A program made the position numbers and the translations under genes. Positions 1 through 9,025 of a DNA stretch of 64,000 nt are shown here, piece after piece; position 1 is the stretch's first letter; each line of letters opens with the position of its first letter. Source of the stretch: Sediminibacillus dalangtanensis (lineage in GTDB: Bacteria > Bacillota > Bacilli > Bacillales > Amphibacillaceae); contig NZ_CP046956.1 in the NCBI RefSeq assembly GCF_017792025.1, positions 806,001-870,000 on the forward strand, read 5' to 3'. Below the pieces are notes generated by a model. The model was not told where the DNA came from, did no database searches, and was given only the letters and a program-made list of their open reading frames with translations.

Positions 1-971
1 TGGAAACAACGATATCCGAGCTGGAAAACGGGAAAGCTGGTTTTGCCTTCGGTTCCGGTATGGCAGCAATTACTTCTGTCATGATGCTATTGAACAGCGG
101 AGACCACATTGTCATGACCGATGATGTGTACGGTGGAACGTATCGTCTAATGACCGGTGTATTGAACCGCTTTGAACTCGATCATTCTTTTGTCGATACC
201 AGTGATCCGGAAAAAGTCAAAGCAGCTATCCAATCGAATACAAAAGCGCTTTACATCGAGACGCCGACCAATCCACTGTTGAAAATCACAGACTTGAAAA
301 AAATGGCTGAAATCGCTAAGGAAAACGACCTTTTGTTGATCGTCGACAATACTTTTGCCACTTCTTACTGGCAGCAGCCGATTGATTTAGGAGCGGATAT
401 TGTGCTCCACAGTGCAACCAAGTATGTCGGCGGCCACAGTGACGTCGTAGCTGGTTTGGTTGTCGTCAATTCCGATAAGTTGGCGGAAGAGCTCCACTAC
501 ATCCAAAATTCTGTCGGCGGGGTACTTGGACCACAGGATTCCTGGTTGTTGATGCGTGGAATCAAGACGCTGGGACTCCGAATGGAAGCAGCAGAAAAGA
601 ACTCCCAACAGTTGGTGGAATTTCTGCAAAACCATCCACAGGTCAACACTATTTATTATCCCGGACTTCCGGACCATAAGGGACATGATATTGCCAAACA
701 ACAGGCAGATGGTTTTGGTGCCATGATTTCTTTTGACGTGGGCAGTTCTGAACAGGCGGACCAGGTGTTGTCTAAAGTAAAATACTTTACGATTGCTGAA
801 AGCCTTGGCGCTGTTGAAAGCCTGATTTCAGTACCGGCGAAAATGACGCATGCATCGATTCCAAGAGAACGTCGCCTTGAACTTGGTATCACGGACGGAT
901 TGATCCGGATTTCTGTCGGGATTGAAGACAGCGAAGATTTGATCAATGATTTGAAACAGGCAATGGAGTAA
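1..971 (+). CDS. mccB: Cystathionine gamma-lyase / homocysteine desulfhydrase (5' partial)
   Basis: PLP-dependent Cys/Met metabolism enzyme that cleaves cystathionine to cysteine in the reverse transsulfuration pathway; cytoplasmic. The reading frame is open from base 3 (codons 3-5 onward), so the true start lies before the window and the ATG at 60 is internal. Visible family motifs are GSGMAAI, DDVYGGTYR (substrate/PLP region), ETPTNPLLK, VDNTF, the PLP-lysine motif HSATKY(V)GGHSD, GPQDSWLLMRG and the C-terminal SVPAKMTHASIPRERR followed by GLIRISVGIED. The close match to Bacillus MccB (YrhB) in these blocks favours that name over MetI/MetC. Its mccA partner would be expected upstream, outside the window. 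Confidence 0.9.
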   Translation, partial: ETTISELENGKAGFAFGSGMAAITSVMMLLNSGDHIVMTDDVYGGTYRLMTGVLNRFELDHSFVDTSDPEKVKAAIQSNTKALYIETPTNPLLKITDLKKMAEIAKENDLLLIVDNTFATSYWQQPIDLGADIVLHSATKYVGGHSDVVAGLVVVNSDKLAEELHYIQNSVGGVLGPQDSWLLMRGIKTLGLRMEAAEKNSQQLVEFLQNHPQVNTIYYPGLPDHKGHDIAKQQADGFGAMISFDVGSSEQADQVLSKVKYFTIAESLGAVESLISVPAKMTHASIPRERRLELGITDGLIRISVGIEDSEDLINDLKQAME

Positions 972-1039
972 TAAAGACGCCAGCATCCAATCACAGTTCT
1001 GGTGAGAGGATGTTGGAAAAAACCGATGTTAATCGATTA

Positions 1040-1345
1040 TCAAAAAGTGGCCGGGACAAAAACATGGCCACCAAAGCAAAAACCGAGCGAATTCAAAATG
1101 CTGATTGAATTCGCTCGGTTTTTTTGTAAGGTTAGACTTCCTTTTATCCTGTTGTTTGATGCGTGCTTCGAATCGCTACGGCAAGATACTACGCGTTCCA
1201 CGGGCACGGCTTCAATTTCCTCCGAAAGCACCAACCGCTTTCTTGCGAGATTTTCAGCTCGTGCTGTTCCCGTTGGAGTCTCCGTATCGACCGAAAGGGT
1301 ATTTTCGGTAAACTCTTTAGGGAAGCAACTGTTTGTAAAGGGCAT
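1040..1345. repeat. Interspersed repeat family A, copy A1 (reverse orientation)
   Basis: Begins with GGCCGGGACAAAAACATGG, followed by a terminator-like hairpin whose arms are AAAACCGAGCGAATTC and GAATTCGCTCGGTTTT. The GC-rich core follows, with the shared words GTGCTTCGAATCGCTACGG and CCACGGGCACGGCTTC. The same blocks in the same order, on the opposite strand, are found in copy A2 near 6.0-6.4 kb. The hairpin probably also terminates mccB transcription. Confidence 0.75.
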
Positions 1346-1472
1346 CATATCGAAAAAAGGGTAGAAATAGGGAATTTTCTGGTTCTTTCTCCAGGCTGGG
1401 ACGGCTCTTTTCTATTCCCATTTGAATTGTGCTAAAATAAAATTAGTAATGAAGCAAAGGATGTGGACCAGT

Positions 1473-2849
1473 ATGTCAGAAAAAGTGTTAGCTTATTTAC
1501 AAGATAACCGGGAACGCTTATTGGAAAAGTTAAACGAGTTCCTATCCATTCCAAGTATAAGCACGGACAGTGTACATAAACCGGATGTGGCAGCGGCAGC
1601 TGATTTTGTATCCAATTATTTAACCGAGATCGGTTTTACGACTGTAGAGGTACAAGAAACAAAAGGACATCCACTTGTCTATGGCGAATGGAGCGGTGCA
1701 GGAGAAGATGCTCCGACTGCTTTGTTGTATGGTCATTATGATGTCCAGCCTGCAGATCCGCTGGAACTGTGGGAGAGTGAACCTTTCAAACCGGAAGTGC
1801 GCGATGGCAGACTTTATGCACGCGGAGCTAGTGATGACAAAGGCCAAGTTTTCATGCATCTTGCTGTGTTTGAAGCTTACATGAAAACGGAAGGCTCCAT
1901 GCCTGTCAATATCAAAGTATGTATTGAAGGGGAGGAAGAAATCGGCAGCGAAAACCTCTATCAAGTACTGGAGGACAAAAAAGAGCAGTTTTCTGCAGAC
2001 TTTGCCATTATCTCTGATTCAGGAATGGTAGACACCGGACAACCTACGGTACTATATGGATTGAAAGGCTTCACAGGCTTGGAATTCACGGTGTATGGAC
2101 CATCCAGCGACTTGCATTCCGGAATTTATGGCGGAGTGGTCCGCAACCCTGCGATGGCGATGGCGCACATGTTGGCTTCCTTAAAGGATGAGCAGGAAGT
2201 CGTTCAAGTGGACGGATTCTATGATGGGGTCGAAGAGCTGACAGAGGAAGAACGCAAGCTGATTGCAGATGTACCGGGTGAAAACTACCAGCAAACCACT
2301 GGAGTTGAAAAAACAGTGTCGGAAAAAGGGTTTACTGCCAAAGAGCACATGATGGCAAGACCGACAATGGAAATCAACGGCATGTTCAGCGGTTACCAGG
2401 GCGAGGGAACAAAAACAATCATTCCTTCTTCTGCCACGGCAAAGCTGACCTGCCGACTGGTACCAGGGATGGATCCTGACCAAATCCAGCAGCTGGTCAT
2501 CGACCATTTGCATAAAAACTTGCCTGAGGGCGTGACGATGGATGTGAAGCCGGAACCATTGTCAGCGAAAGCATACAAAGTAAATCCTGATCATCCACTG
2601 ATTAAAACTGCCGGCGATTCTCTGCAAAAGGCTTTCGGAAAAGAGGCGGTTTACGCGCGTCTAGGCGGATCGATTCCGGTTGTAGAGTCGATTGATTCGA
2701 TCTTCCACATGCCGGTTGTACTGCTTGGTTTCGGGACACCGGAAGATCGGTTGCACTCCCCGAATGAAAGTTTCCCGCTGGAAAGCTTCGATAAAGGGAT
2801 GGAAACACTCGTTTACTATTGGAACGAAGTGAAAAGTACGTCACTATAA
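1473..2849 (+). CDS. M20 family dipeptidase
   Basis: Cytoplasmic metallopeptidase of the ArgE/DapE/carnosinase type, expected to hydrolyse dipeptides with a two-metal (usually zinc) centre. Visible: YGHYDVQP with metal-ligand His88 and following catalytic Asp90, ARGASDDKGQ (bridging Asp near 121), EGEEEIGSEN (catalytic Glu near 154), SDSGM, LHSGIYGG in the lid domain and RLGGSIPV near the C-terminus. About 458 residues, normal for the family. The ATG at 1473 is chosen because AAAGGA lies 11 bases upstream; the longer open frame from 1422 has no ribosome binding site. It stands alone, followed by a terminator. Substrate is not predictable. Confidence 0.9.
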   Translation: MSEKVLAYLQDNRERLLEKLNEFLSIPSISTDSVHKPDVAAAADFVSNYLTEIGFTTVEVQETKGHPLVYGEWSGAGEDAPTALLYGHYDVQPADPLELWESEPFKPEVRDGRLYARGASDDKGQVFMHLAVFEAYMKTEGSMPVNIKVCIEGEEEIGSENLYQVLEDKKEQFSADFAIISDSGMVDTGQPTVLYGLKGFTGLEFTVYGPSSDLHSGIYGGVVRNPAMAMAHMLASLKDEQEVVQVDGFYDGVEELTEEERKLIADVPGENYQQTTGVEKTVSEKGFTAKEHMMARPTMEINGMFSGYQGEGTKTIIPSSATAKLTCRLVPGMDPDQIQQLVIDHLHKNLPEGVTMDVKPEPLSAKAYKVNPDHPLIKTAGDSLQKAFGKEAVYARLGGSIPVVESIDSIFHMPVVLLGFGTPEDRLHSPNESFPLESFDKGMETLVYYWNEVKSTSL

Positions 2850-2853
2850 TCAT

Positions 2854-2883
2854 AAAAAAGGCCCTGATCAGGGGTCTTTTTTA
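2854..2883 (+). terminator. Intrinsic terminator after the M20 dipeptidase
   Basis: Hairpin GGCCCTGATCAGGGGTC followed by TTTTTT directly after the dipeptidase stop codon. Confidence 0.75.
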
Positions 2884-3126
2884 CAATAGGAAGCGCTTGA
2901 GTCAAAAGTATCGTGGCCAAAATACAAACCGAACGATTTACATACCTTTGCCGCCGTTGAGTCGGGAGGTATCGATTTTAGTGAGATCGCCTTTTTTACC
3001 AGTGAAAAAGTACGACTTTCACGACGAACAAGAAGCTTGTATTTGTGAAGATTTACTGAAATCATTCCGAAGGTTCATACGGAAAGCGAAGCAACCGTTA
3101 TAATGAAGGGAAGGAGGGGAGAAGGC

Positions 3127-3594
3127 TTGAAGAAATTAACCGTATATGTTTTTGCAATGCTGATCGTTATGGCTGCATTAGCTGCATGCAGCAGTCAGGA
3201 AACGGAAGAAGAACTGGCTCCCAATCATGAGCGGACGGCAGGTACCGATCAACTCCCGCAATTTTTAAAGGACGCGTCGGAAGACTTGCAGACGGTCTAT
3301 CGATCTGCGGCAGAACACCAAGAGCTGCTTGAACAAATTCCTTGTTATTGTGGATGTGGGGATGCTTCTGTCGGCCATAAAGACAACCATGATTGCTTTG
3401 TTCATGAAATAGCAGACGATGGTGAGGTCGTTTGGGATACACATGGAATTGGCTGTCAGGTTTGTATCGATACAGCAGTCTATTCAATTAATGAATACGA
3501 GAAAGGGACCGACATTCCAACTATCCGTAAAACGATAGATAACACCTATCAAGATCATGGCTATCCAGAACCAACTCCGACCCCGGATGTTTAA
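3127..3594 (+). CDS. PCYCGC-motif lipoprotein
   Basis: Probable exported lipoprotein of the PCYCGC family (Pfam PF13798); the biochemical role is unknown. The chosen TTG start at 3127 follows AAGGAGGGG by about 8 bases and gives a textbook signal: MKK, a hydrophobic stretch and lipobox LAAC, so Cys would be lipidated. The mature part starts with an acidic linker, then carries IPCYCGCGDASVGH, a second conserved HDCF, and GCQVCID near the C-terminus; the many Cys/His suggest metal or redox chemistry (inference). About 155 residues. The upstream ATG at 3103 would place the Shine-Dalgarno sequence inside the gene and is rejected. A terminator follows. Confidence 0.85.
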   Translation: MKKLTVYVFAMLIVMAALAACSSQETEEELAPNHERTAGTDQLPQFLKDASEDLQTVYRSAAEHQELLEQIPCYCGCGDASVGHKDNHDCFVHEIADDGEVVWDTHGIGCQVCIDTAVYSINEYEKGTDIPTIRKTIDNTYQDHGYPEPTPTPDV

Positions 3595-3623
3595 AAGATA
3601 ATGGTGAAAGGAGTTATTGAAAA

Positions 3624-3653
3624 AACCCGGAATTCTCATGTCCGGGCTTTTTC
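3624..3653 (+). terminator. Terminator after the PCYCGC lipoprotein
   Basis: Stem CCCGGA / TCCGGG with a short loop, followed by CTTTTTC. Confidence 0.75.
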
Positions 3654-4353
3654 ATGCAATCGATGTGATGGTGGTAATGGTGAATCAGGAAATTTCAAGT
3701 GGAGAGAAGTACTCCATTTGGGTCAACCAATCCTACAAAGGACCCTTGGTCGCCAGAAGAAAATTTGGCTAATACGTTCCCGCCTAGATAATCGCCTTCC
3801 GGACCTTGTTTCACAAGCAATGTACCTTTTTCTCCATCGAAAACAGGAATTTCTGCTTGTGTGAAATAGCCCTGATATTTTTCCGGTAAAGCAATTTTTA
3901 CTTGCTCCCAACTTTCCCCGCCATCACTCGTCCTGTATAAATTCGGTACAGGTAGATTTCCCTTCTGTCCGATATTCCCCAAAAGAGATGAATCCTAGCT
4001 CGTTGTTAATGAAACCACCGTCTGTCACCAATGCCTGGGTGTCTTTAACCGAACCTGTCGTGTACCATTGATAATTTAGTGAATCTGGTAAAGCTTGCAT
4101 TAGCCACTGTTCCATCACTTTTTAATTGCTGCATGAAATCGAATCAGAGCCGGTAGGCAATTGTTTCTGCTTTTTTGTCTCGATCCTCTACCTGTACAGT
4201 ATGGGGAAGTTTGTTGATCATGTCTGTTTTTGTTTCTTGTGTTTCGGGGGCTTGCTCATTATCCTCTTGCTCGTTGTTACGCATCTGAACGCCAATGGCG
4301 ATGACAAATAACACGAAAACAAATAGTATGAGCAGCCGCTTTGTATTATTCAT
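3640..4353 (-). pseudogene. Decayed BNR/YCF48-like exported protein
   Basis: On the minus strand three open segments in different frames line up into one ancestral protein. 4353-4144 encodes an N-terminal membrane anchor (MNNTKRLL, hydrophobic stretch, then acidic linker). 4118-3924 encodes a segment containing QALPDSLNYQW and TDGGFINNELGFISFG. 3982-3695 encodes NLYRTSDGGESWEQV, a BNR-repeat signature (SxDxGxSW). The junctions near 4130 and 3960 are frame changes and the 3' end fades out before 3640. Known relatives with this layout are anchored beta-propeller-like surface proteins of unknown function. The breaks could also be sequencing errors, but two in 700 bases plus a missing end favour true decay. 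Confidence 0.7.
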
Positions 4354-4412
4354 TCAGTCATCCTTCATTAGTGGAATTGAAACGCTATTTTTAATCCGTA
4401 TAGGGAAACAGT

Positions 4413-4440
4413 GATATTTGGCAAGCATAGACATATAAAT
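4413..4440 (+). promoter_or_regulatory. Candidate sigma-E promoter of spoVR
   Basis: ATATT at 4414-4418 and CATATAAAT at 4432-4440, 13 bases apart, resemble the sigma-E -35 (KMATATT) and -10 (CATACANT) consensus. spoVR is sigma-E dependent in Bacillus subtilis, which fits. Distance to the start codon is about 145 bases. Confidence 0.45.
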
Positions 4441-4587
4441 TTTAACATAAATATCCAATTACCCAAGCAATATTGTAGGAAGTTAGAGTGCTTAATAGCT
4501 CGCTCCATTGTTCCTTTCTTTTCCCTTCATCATTGAGAACCGCCGTACATATATTGATGTAACACCACCATAAAGGGGAGATCATTG

Positions 4588-5997
4588 TTGAAACAAGCGG
4601 ACCAGAACTCGCTGGAAAGAGCGATTGATGAAATAACGGAAATTGCCGAAGGATTCGGTCTCGATTTTTATCCGATGCGTTATGAAATTTGTCCGGCGGA
4701 AGTGATCTATACATTCGGCGCCTATGGAATGCCGACAAGGTTTTCCCATTGGAGCTTTGGGAAACAATTTCATAAAATGAAGCTTCAATATGATCTTGGA
4801 CTGAGTAAAATTTATGAACTGGTCATCAATTCGAACCCCTGTTATGCCTTTCTTCTTAATTCAAACAGTCTAATTCAAAATAAACTGATTGTCGCGCACG
4901 TTCTGGCACACTGTGACTTCTTTAAAAATAATGTGCGTTTTCAAAATACCAACAGAGATATGGTGGAAAGCATGTCAGCAACCGCTGAGCGGATTGCTGC
5001 TTATGAAAAAGAACATGGACAGGAAGAAGTGGAGGCATTTCTCGATGCAGTACTTGCCATTCAGGAACACATTGATCCCAGGCTGATCAAACCTAAACTC
5101 GATTGGGAAAAAGATGAACCAGTGGAAGAGGTGCTGGATAAAACAACTCCATACGATGATTTGTGGAAGTTAGATGATACATCTCCAGTCCCCGATCGCC
5201 CGAAGAAGAAAAAGGCTTTCCCTCCGAAACCGGAAAAGGATATACTTTTGTTTATAGAAGAGTACAGCCGTACCCTGGAAGACTGGCAGCGGGATATCCT
5301 GACGATGATGCGGGAAGAAATGCTTTACTTTTGGCCTCAGCTCGAGACCAAAATCATGAATGAGGGTTGGGCATCTTTCTGGCATCAGCGTATTTTGAGA
5401 GAAATGGACCTGACCAGCGATGAGTCGTTGGAATTTGCTAAATTGAACGCTGGCGTTGTCCAGCCATCGAAAACACAAATAAATCCTTACTATTTGGGGG
5501 TTAAAATGTTTGAAGATATCGAAGAGCGCTTCAACCATCCGAGTGAGGAAATGATCAAATGGGGGGCAGAGCCAGGGAAAGGACGGGAAAAGATATTTGA
5601 AGTCAGGGAAATCGAATCGGATATATCGTTCCTCCGCAACTATATGACTAAAGAGTTCGTACATCGGGAAGATATGTACCTGTTTCAAAAACAAGGGCAT
5701 GAATACAAAATTACAGATAAAGATTGGGAAGCGGTCAGAGATCAGCTGATCACCATGCGGGTAAATGGCGGGTTTCCTTACATTACCGTCCAGAATGGAG
5801 ATTACCTGCGAAACGGAGAGCTTTATTTAAAGCATCATTATGAGGGAGTGGAGCTTGACCTGACATATTTAGAGCGGACGCTTCCATACATCTTTGAGCT
5901 CTGGGGCAGGAATGTTCACCTGGAAACAGTGGTTGAAGAGAAGGCAGCGCTTTTCAGCTATGAAGGAAACAAAGTGTATAAAAAATATCTGACATAA
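4588..5997 (+). CDS. spoVR: Stage V sporulation protein R (SpoVR family)
   Basis: Cytoplasmic protein of the SpoVR family, linked in B. subtilis to spore cortex formation; its molecular activity is unknown. Recognised from the family blocks [62 protein letters not shown], the [10 protein letters not shown] motif in the middle and [17 protein letters not shown]. About 469 residues, normal length. Two adjacent TTG codons (4585 and 4588) are available; 4588 sits 7 bases from AAAGGGGAG and is preferred. A sigma-E-like promoter lies upstream. Followed by a family A repeat and convergent azoR. Confidence 0.93.
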   Translation: MKQADQNSLERAIDEITEIAEGFGLDFYPMRYEICPAEVIYTFGAYGMPTRFSHWSFGKQFHKMKLQYDLGLSKIYELVINSNPCYAFLLNSNSLIQNKLIVAHVLAHCDFFKNNVRFQNTNRDMVESMSATAERIAAYEKEHGQEEVEAFLDAVLAIQEHIDPRLIKPKLDWEKDEPVEEVLDKTTPYDDLWKLDDTSPVPDRPKKKKAFPPKPEKDILLFIEEYSRTLEDWQRDILTMMREEMLYFWPQLETKIMNEGWASFWHQRILREMDLTSDESLEFAKLNAGVVQPSKTQINPYYLGVKMFEDIEERFNHPSEEMIKWGAEPGKGREKIFEVREIESDISFLRNYMTKEFVHREDMYLFQKQGHEYKITDKDWEAVRDQLITMRVNGGFPYITVQNGDYLRNGELYLKHHYEGVELDLTYLERTLPYIFELWGRNVHLETVVEEKAALFSYEGNKVYKKYLT

Positions 5998-6000
5998 AAA

Positions 6001-6371
6001 AAGAGACTGGGACAAAAGCATCGTGACCAAAATGAAAACCGAACGATCCACCATTCGTTCGGTTTTTTGATGAGCAAAAAGCAAAACGTTTTACCCTATA
6101 AAAAGTGCAACTTTCCACTCCGGCAAGGTACTTCGCTTTCCGCGGGCACGGCTTCAGCTAACTTGGCAAAGCATACCGCTTTGCCAAGTGGATCTTCAGC
6201 TCGCGCTCATCCCGCTGGAGTCTGCGTACCTTGCCGTAGCGATTCGAAGCACGCAACAAACAGCAGGATAAAACGAGAAGATACAAATAAAAACCGAGCG
6301 TATTCAATCAGCATTTAGAATTCGCTCGGTTTTTGCTTTGGTGGCGCCATGCTTTTGTCCCGGCCTCTTTA
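6001..6371. repeat. Interspersed repeat family A, copy A2 (complete, with inverted ends)
   Basis: The most complete copy. Left end AAGAGACTGGGACAAAAGCAT is mirrored at the right end by ATGCTTTTGTCCCGGCCTCTT. Just inside each end is a terminator-like hairpin (left CCGAACGA..TCGTTCGG with T-tract; right CCGAGCG..CGCTCGG). The core contains TTTCCGCGGGCACGGCTTC and a hairpin with arms ACTTGGCAAAG and CTTTGCCAAGT. It sits between convergent spoVR and azoR, where the two hairpins could terminate both. Confidence 0.8.
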
Positions 6372-6376
6372 GAGAG

Positions 6377-7012
6377 TTAAAAAGTACGTGCAAGTTCTTT
6401 TGCACGGGAAATACCATCTGCTTTGATGTCATCAGCTTTTTCCGGCATTGCGGCATGTCCTTCGATGAACAATCCTTCAAAGGAAGGTACACCGAAGAAA
6501 TCCATGATGATACTGAGATAACGGTGGCCCATTTCCAGCTCTGCCGCCGGTCCTTCAGAATAAATACCGCCGCGTGCCTGGATATGCAAGGCTTTTTTGT
6601 CCGTCAAGAGACCGATTGGCCCTTCTTCTGTATATTTAAATGCTTTTCCTGCAACAGCAACGGAATCGATGTAGGCCTTCATCAAAGGTGGGAAAGAGAA
6701 GTTCCAGAACGGTGTTACGAAAACATACTTATCTGCCTGGATGAACTGTTCGCTCAGTTCTGAAAGACGGCCGACCTTAGCCTGTTCCTCCTTCGAAAGC
6801 TCCTCGAATCCTTTCCCTGACTGGAGTTTGCCCCAACCTTGAAAAACATCGGCATCAATATAAGGAATATTTTCTTTGTATAAATCAATCGGAACGATTT
6901 CGTCTTGCGGATTTTCTTGTTGATATGTTTCAATGAATGCCTGGGCGGCAGCCATACTGAACGATTGCGTTTCATCGTGTGGATGGGCCGTGATATATAA
7001 TACTTGTGCCAT
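6377..7012 (-). CDS. azoR: FMN-dependent NADH-azoreductase / quinone reductase
   Basis: Flavodoxin-fold cytoplasmic oxidoreductase of the AzoR family, reducing azo compounds and quinones with NAD(P)H through FMN. Seen: [16 protein letters not shown] (FMN phosphate-binding N-terminus), [19 protein letters not shown] (the PxWNFxxP motif), [19 protein letters not shown], and a C-terminal [10 protein letters not shown]. 211 residues, the family's usual size. The start at 7012 follows AAAGGTGAG; the longer frame to 7144 crosses the promoter. Upstream is a strong promoter overlapped by a 13-bp inverted repeat, so control by a quinone- or thiol-sensing repressor (such as MhqR or YodB in Bacillus) is likely but not proven. 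Confidence 0.9.
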   Translation of the reverse strand: MAQVLYITAHPHDETQSFSMAAAQAFIETYQQENPQDEIVPIDLYKENIPYIDADVFQGWGKLQSGKGFEELSKEEQAKVGRLSELSEQFIQADKYVFVTPFWNFSFPPLMKAYIDSVAVAGKAFKYTEEGPIGLLTDKKALHIQARGGIYSEGPAAELEMGHRYLSIIMDFFGVPSFEGLFIEGHAAMPEKADDIKADGISRAKELARTF

Positions 7013-7079
7013 TAAACTCACCTTTCTGTTTTGATTAGGATTAGTGTGGAAACAAGTATGTAAAAACATACATGACTCA

Positions 7080-7144
7080 TTACCTTGAATTGAAGATAAA
7101 CAATTCAAGGTAACATAGTAAAGCATCGATGTGATAACTGTCAA
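7080..7144 (-). promoter_or_regulatory. Promoter and palindromic operator of azoR
   Basis: On the minus strand TTGACA (7144-7139), an 18-base spacer and TACTAT (7120-7115) form a sigma-A promoter. Immediately downstream, over the expected start of transcription, is a perfect inverted repeat: arms TTACCTTGAATTG (7080-7092) and CAATTCAAGGTAA (7101-7113) with an 8-base loop. The position suits a repressor operator; the sequence is related to, but not identical with, what I recall of MhqR boxes. Confidence 0.7.
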
Positions 7145-7150
7145 TTGAAA

Positions 7151-7187
7151 AGGACCAGCCGTTTCACCGGCTGGTCCTGCGTTTTAT
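7151..7187 (-). terminator. Terminator after the 45-aa small protein
   Basis: Perfect stem AGGACCAGCC / GGCTGGTCCT at 7151-7160 and 7169-7178, followed on the minus strand by TTTTCAATTG. It separates the small gene from the azoR promoter. Confidence 0.7.
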
Positions 7188-7324
7188 TATTTTCCTATAT
7201 AAGGATTTCCGCTTATGTTCTTTCTTGCTTCATCGGATATTTTTAAAGAATCCGATTTGGCTGCTTTCTCCATTGTAACAGGTGGGGTTCCGCTGCCGTC
7301 GTAGTGCAAAGGCTTTTGTTCCAT
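7187..7324 (-). CDS. Small hypothetical protein, 45 aa
   Basis: Short open frame starting ATG at 7324 with a good GGAGG nine or so bases upstream and ending just before a strong terminator. The product is hydrophilic, has no membrane segment or Cys, begins MEQKPLHYDGSGTP and ends ISGNPYIGK. I do not recognise the family. The ribosome binding site, independent terminator and compact unit make it more likely real than chance. Confidence 0.6.
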   Translation of the reverse strand: MEQKPLHYDGSGTPPVTMEKAAKSDSLKISDEARKNISGNPYIGK

Positions 7325-7747
7325 GTAAAAACCTCCTTTTGATAGTTCTATTATACCAGAAAGCGGTTACATAATAAATCTTTTTTATTATTCCCTAAGG
7401 CTCTTGTCACATACTTTGTGGCTTGTAATTGGCGTATTTAGAAATGCTGCTTTATAACCGGAATAAATCTCCCTGACCTTCTACGTTAATGGAGCGGGGC
7501 GCGACGTTGGAGTAGCAAGTACTCGTAAGGATGCGACGAGGCCAAGTTAAAGTTTATGGCGCAGTTGATAAATTTTTGGTAACAACCAGCTCTTTGAACA
7601 CCGCTTTTCCTAGAAGATAAGCTGGGTGCAAAAGCGCATCCTTATCAGTCTGCCAACAGTTATGATAAACTTGGGATTAAGAAAAATTGTCGGAAGATTG
7701 AATGAAAAAATTGACTCTAAACGGTCCATTAAAAGGGGTAGAAAAGT
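7325..7747. other. Intergenic stretch without a recognisable gene
   Basis: About 420 bases between the divergent 45-aa gene and the RsbR paralogue. It contains an AT-rich part expected to carry the two promoters and a GC-richer patch around 7495-7550 that may be a worn repeat remnant. I see no supported gene. Confidence 0.5.
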
Positions 7748-8602
7748 ATGTCAAAACAGGACGAGTTGCTATACCAATATTTGATCGATCATGCTGCTTC
7801 AATTACGGACAGGTGGCTGCAAACAAGGAAAAGTGAAAATGGTTCCATATACTCGGCCCATTCGGATGATAGGGTAGAAACGATGCTGCGTGAACAGAAC
7901 AAAATGACAATAGAAGCTGTCAGTAGTTCATTGCTTGCTGATGAAGGAACGGTAAATAAGCAGGTAGATGAATGGGCAAGAACAATCGGAGAAAGCAGAG
8001 TGGATTCAGATACGCCTATTTATGAAGTAATAGAAGCAATCAACAAGGCAGAGAATGTATTTATGGAGTTTGTCTTGCAGTTTATCGAAGAAAATGAGGA
8101 AATCGTACGAAAGGAAGATATCCTACGCTGGAATCGTAAGGTGAACTCAGCTTTTAATCAAATGGTGACGAAGTTTTCCGAGGTATATTACCGAATTACA
8201 ACACAACGGCTTTTCTCCCAACAGGAATTGATCCATGAGCTAAGCACTCCGATTATACCGGTATTTGAAAGCATGGCAATTGCCCCGTTAATTGGAGAAT
8301 TGGATTCCTATCGCGCCAAGTTCGTCATGGAGACCATTCCTGCTAAGTGTGTTGAAAAAGAGGTTGATCATTTGTTTATCGACCTTTCTGGTATGCCGAC
8401 GATCGACACCATGATTGCTCAGCAAATTTATCAGCTGACCGGTATGTTGAAGTTGTTGGGAATTTCATCCACTATTTCCGGTATTCGTCCGGAAGTGGCT
8501 CAAACAGCTGTACAATTGGGAATCGATTTTGAAAGTACCGGTACATACAGTTCATTGAAACAGGCACTGCTGACAGCAGGATTAAATATTACAACGGAAT
8601 AG
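7748..8602 (+). CDS. RsbR-type co-antagonist with STAS domain
   Basis: Probable stressosome component: RsbR paralogues hold RsbT with RsbS and release it on stress, activating sigma-B. The N-terminal 150 residues are a helical sensor-like module (globin-like RsbRD type by general look). A linker with LIHELSTPIIPVFESMAIAPLIGELDSYRA leads into a STAS domain at about 170-280. The phosphorylatable-Thr region IDTMIAQQIYQL and the second site GIRPEVAQT are both conserved, so RsbT regulation looks intact. 284 residues. Start ATG 7748 with AAGGGG upstream. It is monocistronic; no rsbS, rsbT or sigB in the window, so it would act from a distance. Confidence 0.85.
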   Translation: MSKQDELLYQYLIDHAASITDRWLQTRKSENGSIYSAHSDDRVETMLREQNKMTIEAVSSSLLADEGTVNKQVDEWARTIGESRVDSDTPIYEVIEAINKAENVFMEFVLQFIEENEEIVRKEDILRWNRKVNSAFNQMVTKFSEVYYRITTQRLFSQQELIHELSTPIIPVFESMAIAPLIGELDSYRAKFVMETIPAKCVEKEVDHLFIDLSGMPTIDTMIAQQIYQLTGMLKLLGISSTISGIRPEVAQTAVQLGIDFESTGTYSSLKQALLTAGLNITTE

Positions 8603-8610
8603 TCATGTAA

Positions 8611-8850
8611 GAAAGAGCTTGGAAAAAAAGCATTGTGACCAAAATGAAAACCGAACGATTCACCATTCGTTCGGTTTTTTTGATGAGCAAAAAGCAAAAC
8701 GTTCTACCCTATGAAAAGTGCAACTTTCCACTCCGACAAGGTACTTCGCTTTCCGCGGGCACGGCTTCAGCTAACTTGGCAAAGAATACCGCTTTGCCAA
8801 GTGGACCTTCAGCTCGCGCTCATCCCGATGGAGACTGCGTACCTTCCCTC
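8611..8850. repeat. Interspersed repeat family A, copy A3 (right end missing)
   Basis: Near-identical to the left part of copy A2: GTGACCAAAATGAAAACCGA, the hairpin ACGATTCACCATTCGT with T-run, the CTTTCCGCGGGCACGGCTTC core and the AACTTGGCAAAG..CTTTGCCAAGT stem. The right inverted end is absent. The left hairpin probably terminates the RsbR paralogue. Confidence 0.75.
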
Positions 8851-8956
8851 CGTTGAAGGAGATATCTTCTCTTCGGATATGATTTCCGTTTTACCTATTG
8901 CGGTTACAGGTAGAATCAGAGAATACCGCCCTTTAACGAAAACATTCTAATGAACA

Positions 8957-9012
8957 TTTGAATAATAAGTGAATATGATATAAAATGAACCCATTCAAAT
9001 ATTCGTTTGAAT
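8957..9012 (+). promoter_or_regulatory. cad promoter and CadC operator
   Basis: TTTGAA (8957-8962) and TATAAA (8979-8984) form a plausible promoter with a 16-base spacer. Downstream is the inverted repeat ATTCAAA-N6-TTTGAAT (8993-9012), very like the CadC/ArsR-family operator on plasmid pI258 (CTCAAATA..TATTTGAA). Binding there would block transcription until Cd, Pb or Zn is bound. Confidence 0.75.
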
Positions 9013-9025
9013 AAGGAGGGGCATA

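Noticed and set aside
1002..1435. Open frames of 60-120 codons on both strands after mccB
   Set aside because: They lie in family A repeat A1 and its hairpin; no ribosome binding site, no protein-like composition.
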